DNA from: Desulfobacteraceae bacterium
Lineage (GTDB): Bacteria > Desulfobacterota > Desulfobacteria > Desulfobacterales > UBA11574
Length of the DNA stretch: 13,269 nucleotides
Direction: 5' to 3'
Assembly: GCA_013203195.1 (NCBI GenBank)
Contig: JABMQM010000495.1
Location: 1-13,269 of the forward strand
Shown here piece by piece: positions 9,401-13,269 of this stretch (position 1 is its first letter; every line of letters starts with the position of its first letter). A model generated the notes under the pieces. That model searched no databases and was not told the origin of the DNA. It saw only the letters and a program-made list of their open reading frames with translations. The translations under genes were made by a program, and so were the position numbers.

Positions 9401-9700
9401 ACACAGGCCAAAAAGATTCTGGATCTGCTCAAGAAGCTGTCTCTCAGCAGGTCCCAGCCTAACGAAGGCGCTGTGGCCCAATTCAATGTCGCTACCCGTG
9501 ACGCGACCGACATGAGCCACTACCAGAACCTTCTTGCCAAGGCGGTCGCAGCGATCACCGGCAAGGCCGAAGAAAAAGGTGTTGAAAGCCTTTTCCAGCG
9601 AGGCGGCACTGTGCTGAGCAAGGAATCTTTTCAGGGCATAGACGACTTCGAGGTGGTTTCCTATCTCATCATTCTGGGGGAGGCCACAAGGCATGATTGA
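6455..9700 (+). CDS. SNF2/SWI2-type helicase with PLD-like N-terminal domain
   Basis: A 1081-aa superfamily 2 DNA translocase. The first 150 residues resemble the phospholipase-D-like domain found in front of some bacterial helicases (ILSSLFSIYGYSSL near 30-43, GSSPFTSAGL near 136), but the HxK nuclease signature is degenerate: the His121 position reads HIEN. The helicase core has LYRFQRDG (240-247), motif I ADSVGLGKT (264-272), motif Ia LCPKK, motif II DESH (354-357), motif III LSATP (391-395), ISTDCLSEGQNL and motif VI QRFGRIDRLGS (805-815). A long insert between the two RecA lobes contains a very acidic stretch (604-626). The last 250 residues match nothing I recognise. The Shine-Dalgarno is weak (purine-rich 6444-6452). 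The next gene overlaps its end by 8 bp. With type III Mod and Res downstream, a defence role is inferred. DrmD-like and RapA-like helicases are distant alternatives. Confidence 0.88.
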   Translation: MTVLLDNKGQGKVGDALAEGIQANAHVSILSSLFSIYGYSSLKKQLERADVLRLLIPSNDTPVASGNAKPFRVAGLTGSKTDRRFRNSLNMAKLARNCSQWLQQKAEIRAVSLPVLQNLFHIENPDGSAIAVHGSSPFTSAGLGVVPSDGYEMNTCFTTPVETESLLKWFDAIWSNPEATGDVKSFVLAQLETIFASKSPELIYFLTLYNVFRDYLGELEEDKIIKTRTGIKDTLVWGKLYRFQRDGVLGAIDKMEKYNGCIIADSVGLGKTFEALAIIKYYELRNDRVLVLCPKKIRENWTLYTVNDKRNLFAADRFNFDVLNHTDLTRERGRSGEINLETLNWGNYDLVVIDESHNFRNNPPRKDGMTRYSRLMRNIIKSGVKTKVLMLSATPVNSRMNDLKNQVAFITEGTDDALYKQGIASIEQTLRQAQTHFNRWLRLDADERTTEGLLETLNFDYFKLLDLLTIARSRKHIKKYYDIDEVGEFPERVKPINIKSDIDTKGLFPELRKINRDIRRLNLSSYAPLKYVLPNKLEEYSRKYDMEVSGGSVFKQIDREESLIHLMRVNLLKRMESSINSFALTLARLLENVRDIISRIDSHEESEIEELSIEEIEIDDDDFAPDLIGSKIKVLLQDVDRVRWKQELEEDEVLLVKLLREAREIDALRDEKLRLLKELITIKCGNPINPRNKKILIFTAFADTAHYLYGNTAAWAQDKLGLHSALVTGGNSGNKTTMLKLRKDTATIITSFSPLSKERAKIDESLTAEIDILISTDCLSEGQNLQDCDYVVNYDIHWNPVRIIQRFGRIDRLGSKNQVIQLVNFWPNMELDEYINLVARVSGRMVLLDISATGEENIIEFPDAGKMNDLEYRRRQLEQLQNEVVDLEDLGGGISITDMTLNDFRMDLAEYLKEHADRLEHMPTGAFAVTHPDDLIEKDGLEPGVIFCLRSESEKVSTDSTFALAPHYLVWVSESGEVQMNFTQAKKILDLLKKLSLSRSQPNEGAVAQFNVATRDATDMSHYQNLLAKAVAAITGKAEEKGVESLFQRGGTVLSKESFQGIDDFEVVSYLIILGEATRHD

Positions 9701-10451
9701 GGCTTTGTACGAGAAAATGATGATTCCCGAATCCTGTCGGCTTGGCAAACGGGTTTACAAAAAGCTATTTCATGAGAACGCCAAACTAAGTGCAAATGAC
9801 AAGAAGGCGTTGAGCGATGACGTGGATACCATTCTCTGGCAGTACACCTTCAAGCCGACCACGATCCCGATTCAGCCCTACGAGGACGACCAGCGGGAAT
9901 ATCACGAGGTTGCGCTTCTTCAGGTAAATCTAAAACAAACTGGCCGGGTGAATCGGTTGGCCGAGGTTGTACACCGGCCAATCCCTTACCCGCTCTTTGT
10001 TGTTTTTGTTATCGATACGACTTGTTCAATCAGCCTTGCGTACAAGCGATTCTCCCAGGCGGCGAAAGAAGCTATTGTCGCTGAGGGTTTTCAGGCGACG
10101 GCCTGGCTGGATTTGTTGAATCCGACGGAAAACCAGGCCGCTTTCCTGGAAAGCCTGGATATATCAAAATGGCCCCATTCGCATTTCTTTGCGTTTTACA
10201 GAGCTGCCATGGACCGGGTAATCGCTTTGGCGTGCGCCGAGCACAGTGGCCATTATTCATTGGTAATTCCGAATGGTCTCTCGGTTGATGATCGAGTGAA
10301 TAAGCTGAAGCAGGTTGAAAAACTCCAGCAGGAAAAATCGGAAATCCAGGGCAAACTGAAGAAAGAAAAGAACTTGGGCACGCGGGTCCAACTAAATACT
10401 CGAATCAAACAGATCACGGACCGCATTGAGGCGATCAAAAGTGAATTGTGA
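9693..10451 (+). CDS. DUF4391-family protein
   Basis: A 252-aa protein that I assign to DUF4391 from its N-terminal pattern: KRVYKKLFHENAKLSANDK (19-37), TILWQYTFKPTTIPI (46-60), then REYHEVALLQVNL (68-80) and RLAEVVHRPIPYPLFVVF (88-105). The family has no established activity that I can state; its genes commonly sit among helicase and type III restriction genes. There is no nuclease or ATPase motif, signal peptide or membrane helix. The last 54 residues (199-252) are rich in K, E and Q with heptad-like spacing and probably form a coiled coil, suggesting a structural or bridging role. The start codon lies within the end of the helicase gene (ATGATTGA overlap) behind a strong GGGGGAGG (9676-9683), indicating translational coupling. 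Mod begins 10 bp after its stop. Confidence 0.78.
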   Translation: MIEALYEKMMIPESCRLGKRVYKKLFHENAKLSANDKKALSDDVDTILWQYTFKPTTIPIQPYEDDQREYHEVALLQVNLKQTGRVNRLAEVVHRPIPYPLFVVFVIDTTCSISLAYKRFSQAAKEAIVAEGFQATAWLDLLNPTENQAAFLESLDISKWPHSHFFAFYRAAMDRVIALACAEHSGHYSLVIPNGLSVDDRVNKLKQVEKLQQEKSEIQGKLKKEKNLGTRVQLNTRIKQITDRIEAIKSEL

Positions 10452-10455
10452 GGAA
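10449..10455 (+). promoter_or_regulatory. Ribosome binding site that sets the Mod start
   Basis: TGAGGAA overlaps the DUF4391 stop codon and its GAGG core lies 8 nt before ATG 10462. It favours that start over an in-frame ATG at 10426, which lies inside the DUF4391 gene and would add 12 residues unlike the family N-terminus. Confidence 0.65.
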
Positions 10456-10461
10456 ACACAC

Positions 10462-12429
10462 ATGAAAAAAATGACGGAACAGGATGGCAAAAGTCTCGAT
10501 ATGGTGAACGAAAATCTGGAGGTGCTCAAAGCCATTTTCCCAGAAGCCTTCACGGAAGACGGCGTGGAATTTGAAGTGCTCCGTCAACTCCTGGGTGATT
10601 CGGTTGATGAAGGCGAAGAAAAATACGGCCTCAACTGGCATGGCAAGAAAAAAGCACGCCAGATTGCGTTAATGCCTTCCCTGGGGACATTGCGGCCCTG
10701 CCCGGAAGAAAGCGTTGATTGGGATACCACGCAGAACCTGTTTATCGAAGGCGACAACCTGGAAGTCCTGAAGCTCCTGCAAAAAAGTTATGCCAACAAA
10801 GTCAAGATGATCTATATTGATCCGCCGTATAACACTGGAAACGAATTTATTTATCCCGACAAATTCCAGGACAATCTGGAGACCTATCTCCGGTACACTG
10901 GACAAAAGGACGAAACCGGTTTCAAATTATCTTCCAACACGGAAAGCTCCGGGCGTTTTCACACCAACTGGCTAAATATGATGTATCCGAGGCTTAAATT
11001 GGCGCGTTCGTTATTAAGGGAAAATGGCGTCTTCTTTATGTCGATTGGCCAAGCGGAACTTGCTAATGCAGTAGCTATTATAGATCAAATATTTGGTGAA
11101 GAAAATCGAATTTCAATCTGCACCAGAATGATGAAATCAGGCGGTCAGAAAGGCAAGTTTTTCTCCCCAAACACAGATTATGTTTTGGTTTATGCAAAGT
11201 GGGTAGAAGCATTGTCTGTTTTTCGCGGTGAAATAAGCCAGGAATTGCAAGATAAAGTCTATAATCAAATTGAGACTGACGGAAATCGCAAGGGTGAACG
11301 ATATCGAAGCATGGGACTATTTCAGCCGACCTTAGATGCGAGGCCAAACCAACGTTACTACATTCAGTGCCCGGATGGAAGCTTCGTAATACTGCCAGGA
11401 AATACCTTCCCCACAGTTGTTAAAGATGGGAGCAAGGTTTTACCTGAACACGGTGATGGAGTCTGGCGCTGGACACCAGAGAGGTATTTCGAAGAGCGTA
11501 AAAAGGGAAATGTGCTCTTTAAGAAAACAAGCACTTCGCCATTACTTGATGAAAGAAAACAGCAAAGCAAATGGAACATCTATACAAAAATCTGGCTTAA
11601 GGAACGATTAGAGGGCGGTTCTCTCCCTCTTGATATTTTTGACAAGTTTGAAAACAGGCATAGCTCGAAAGAAATTGCCGAGTTAGAAATCCCATTTGAT
11701 TTTACAAAACCAACTCAACTTTTATCATATCTTATGCAAATAATAGGTATTGCAGAAGAGGATATCGTTTTGGACTTTTTTGCGGGATCCTGTTCAACAG
11801 CGCATGCTTTGTTCAATTATAGAATTCAAAGCCCCAATTGCATCGCTCGTTTCATTTGTGTCCAGTTGCCTGAAAAGATTGAGGCTGATACAGAAGCTGC
11901 CAGAGCAGGCTTCAAAACTATTGCTGAAATCGGCAAGGAACGCATCCGTCGCGCCGCCACTAAAATCAAGAAAGAAAATCCAGAATATGAAGGCGACCTT
12001 GGCTTTAAGGTCTTCAAACTGGACAGCAGCAATATTCGCGCCTGGAACCCGGATCGAAACGATCTGGAACAAACCCTTATAGATCACGTGGAACACTTGG
12101 TCGAAGGCCGGAGTGAAGAAGATGTCCTATATGAATTGTTGTTGAAACGAGGCGTTGACCTGACCGTTCCCATTGATGAAAAAACCATAACGGGTAAAAC
12201 CGTTTACAGCATCGGTTATGGCGTGCTGTTTGCTTGTCTTGATACCGCGATAAGCCGCGAGGAAGTAGAAGACCTATCACATGGAATTATCGACTGGTAC
12301 AAGGAACTGGAACCCGCGAGCGACACACAGGTGGTGTTTCGCGACAGCGCCTTTGCCAACGACATTGCCAAGACCAACATGACCGCGATTTTAGAGCAAA
12401 ACGGAATTAAGCATGTTCGGAGCCTTTAG
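10462..12429 (+). CDS. mod: Type III restriction-modification DNA methyltransferase subunit (Mod)
   Basis: A 655-aa adenine-N6 (beta-class) DNA methyltransferase. Motif order is catalytic first: IEGDNLEVLKLLQ, then DPPYNTG (120-126) for the target base, then a variable region, then the AdoMet-binding motif I DFFAGSCST (438-446). That order, with a large target-recognition region of about 300 residues between, is typical of type III Mod subunits. Mod reads the recognition site for both methylation and restriction and complexes with Res. Motif I has Cys where many relatives have Gly or Ala. The recognition region is distinctly AT-rich relative to the ends of the gene. The chosen start has a good Shine-Dalgarno; a longer reading from 10426 is possible. 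Res follows after 88 bp. The target sequence cannot be predicted from this alone. Confidence 0.93.
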   Translation: MKKMTEQDGKSLDMVNENLEVLKAIFPEAFTEDGVEFEVLRQLLGDSVDEGEEKYGLNWHGKKKARQIALMPSLGTLRPCPEESVDWDTTQNLFIEGDNLEVLKLLQKSYANKVKMIYIDPPYNTGNEFIYPDKFQDNLETYLRYTGQKDETGFKLSSNTESSGRFHTNWLNMMYPRLKLARSLLRENGVFFMSIGQAELANAVAIIDQIFGEENRISICTRMMKSGGQKGKFFSPNTDYVLVYAKWVEALSVFRGEISQELQDKVYNQIETDGNRKGERYRSMGLFQPTLDARPNQRYYIQCPDGSFVILPGNTFPTVVKDGSKVLPEHGDGVWRWTPERYFEERKKGNVLFKKTSTSPLLDERKQQSKWNIYTKIWLKERLEGGSLPLDIFDKFENRHSSKEIAELEIPFDFTKPTQLLSYLMQIIGIAEEDIVLDFFAGSCSTAHALFNYRIQSPNCIARFICVQLPEKIEADTEAARAGFKTIAEIGKERIRRAATKIKKENPEYEGDLGFKVFKLDSSNIRAWNPDRNDLEQTLIDHVEHLVEGRSEEDVLYELLLKRGVDLTVPIDEKTITGKTVYSIGYGVLFACLDTAISREEVEDLSHGIIDWYKELEPASDTQVVFRDSAFANDIAKTNMTAILEQNGIKHVRSL

Positions 12430-12434
12430 ATCAT

Positions 12435-12503
12435 GAACCACGAATAGACTCGAATAAACACGAAGAGAAAAAGATTAAAAATATTAGTATTCATTAGTGG
12501 TTC
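12435..12503. repeat. CACGAA-type imperfect inverted repeat between mod and res
   Basis: GAACCACGAAT (12435-12445) pairs with ATTAGTGGTTC (12493-12503) with one mismatch, and weaker pairing continues inward (about 15 of 21 positions). The left arm repeats CACGAA and CGAAT words, resembling the element at 2847-2923. It ends just before the ribosome binding site of res and could affect how much Res is made relative to Mod. Confidence 0.55.
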
Positions 12504-12517
12504 AAAAAGGAATATTT

Positions 12518-13269
12518 ATGAAGTTACACTTTGAAGACGATCTCGATTATCAGAAGGTGGCCATTGAAGCCGCGGTCGACCTGTTTTGCGGCCAGGATAT
12601 CAACCGCACGGAATTTACCGTATCAAAGCTGGTGGATCCCACCGGTCAATTAAAGTTAGCAGGCATGGAAGAGTCCACTCTGGGCATCGGCAACCGATTA
12701 CAACTCCTGGATGACGAACTCCTGGAAAACCTTAAGAGTATCCAGCTAAGAAACGGCTTGCGCCCTTCAGACTCAATTGCCAGCGGTGACTTTACCGTTG
12801 AGATGGAAACCGGTACTGGTAAGACCTATGTGTATTTGCGTACGATCTTTGAGTTGAATAAACGCTATGGGTTTACCAAGTTCATGATCGTCGTGCCTTC
12901 TGTCGCCATTAAGGAAGGGACTTATAAAACCCTGCAAATCACACGTGACCACTTTGAAAATTTATACCCAAACGCCAAGGGCTATGAATATTTTCTTTAT
13001 GACGGGTCCAAACCCGAGCGTGTACGCCAGTATGCTACCAACCCGAATATCCAGATTATGGTGGTTACGGTCGGCGCGATTAACAAAAAAGACGTCAACA
13101 ATCTATATAAGGAAAGTGAAAAGACCGGCGGAGAAAAACCTATTGATCTGGTGAGGGCAACACACCCCATCATTATTGTCGATGAGCCACAAAGTGTCGA
13201 TGGCGGCCTGAAAGGCCAGGGGAAAAAAGCACTTGATACCATGAACCCTCTTTGCACTTTACGCTACTC
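12518..13269 (+). CDS. res: Type III restriction enzyme Res subunit, N-terminal part
   Basis: The frame is open from ATG 12518 to the last base, giving 250 complete codons of a protein usually near 900-1000 aa; the end lies outside the window. It begins MKLHFEDDLDYQ, typical of Res. Motif I METGTGKT ends at Lys102-Thr103, followed by motif Ia FMIVVPSVAIKEG (near 125) and motif II DEPQSVDGG (222-230), the DEPQ box characteristic of type III Res helicases. Res uses ATP to communicate between sites and cuts DNA together with Mod through a C-terminal PD-(D/E)XK nuclease, which is not visible here. An AAAAAGG ribosome site lies 7 nt upstream. An 88-bp spacer with an inverted repeat separates it from mod, which is larger than the other gaps in the locus. 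Confidence 0.93.
   Translation, partial: MKLHFEDDLDYQKVAIEAAVDLFCGQDINRTEFTVSKLVDPTGQLKLAGMEESTLGIGNRLQLLDDELLENLKSIQLRNGLRPSDSIASGDFTVEMETGTGKTYVYLRTIFELNKRYGFTKFMIVVPSVAIKEGTYKTLQITRDHFENLYPNAKGYEYFLYDGSKPERVRQYATNPNIQIMVVTVGAINKKDVNNLYKESEKTGGEKPIDLVRATHPIIIVDEPQSVDGGLKGQGKKALDTMNPLCTLRY

Noticed and set aside
8993..9748. 251-codon open frame on the minus strand opposite the helicase C-terminus
   Set aside because: It is antisense to a clearly coding helicase, its protein resembles no family I know, and it has no supporting context. It is a shadow of the plus-strand gene.
6455..13269. DISARM or BREX system
   Set aside because: A helicase plus methyltransferase invites the comparison, but no DrmA, DrmB, PglZ or Lon-like gene is visible, and the DPPY-first Mod with a DEPQ Res is plainly type III restriction-modification.
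1..13269. CRISPR array, rRNA, tRNA, insertion sequence or integrase
   Set aside because: No regularly spaced direct repeats, RNA gene structure or transposase/integrase-like protein was found on either strand by eye.

Overview
The window reads as bacterial chromosome of about 45-50% G+C. Two well conserved housekeeping genes occupy the left third and accessory genes the rest. The lineage is uncertain. A [4Fe-4S], Bacillus-type PurF directly behind CarB, spacer repeats of the CACGAA kind and the base composition fit a Desulfobacterota-like (deltaproteobacterial) organism, but this is inference.

Left, 1-4375: the 3' 87% of carB (carbamoyl-phosphate synthase large subunit), a 163-bp spacer holding a long imperfect hairpin (2847-2923), then a complete purF (amidophosphoribosyltransferase). 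Both genes work in nucleotide synthesis.

Boundary, 4374-4649: a 156-bp palindromic element with 28-bp inverted ends begins inside the purF stop codon. A near-consensus sigma-70 promoter follows, driving a stand-alone DUF4143-type AAA ATPase with a PD-(D/E)XK-like C-terminus (4650-6023). The 431-bp gene-free stretch 6024-6454 holds a clear intrinsic terminator (6311-6350) and possibly a short structured RNA.

Right, 6455-13269: four genes in one direction form a probable anti-phage defence locus. They encode a 1081-aa SNF2/SWI2-type helicase with a degenerate phospholipase-D-like N-terminus, a DUF4391 protein, a type III restriction-modification Mod methyltransferase, and the start of the type III Res helicase-nuclease. 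The first two overlap by 8 bp and the third follows after 10 bp. The fourth is separated by 88 bp containing a second CACGAA-type inverted repeat. Res has no stop codon before the window ends. Mod and Res are expected to form the modifying and cutting complex. The helicase and DUF4391 protein are tightly coupled to them, but what they do cannot be read from the sequence; this is the most interesting part of the window. No integrase, transposase, tRNA, rRNA or CRISPR array is visible.
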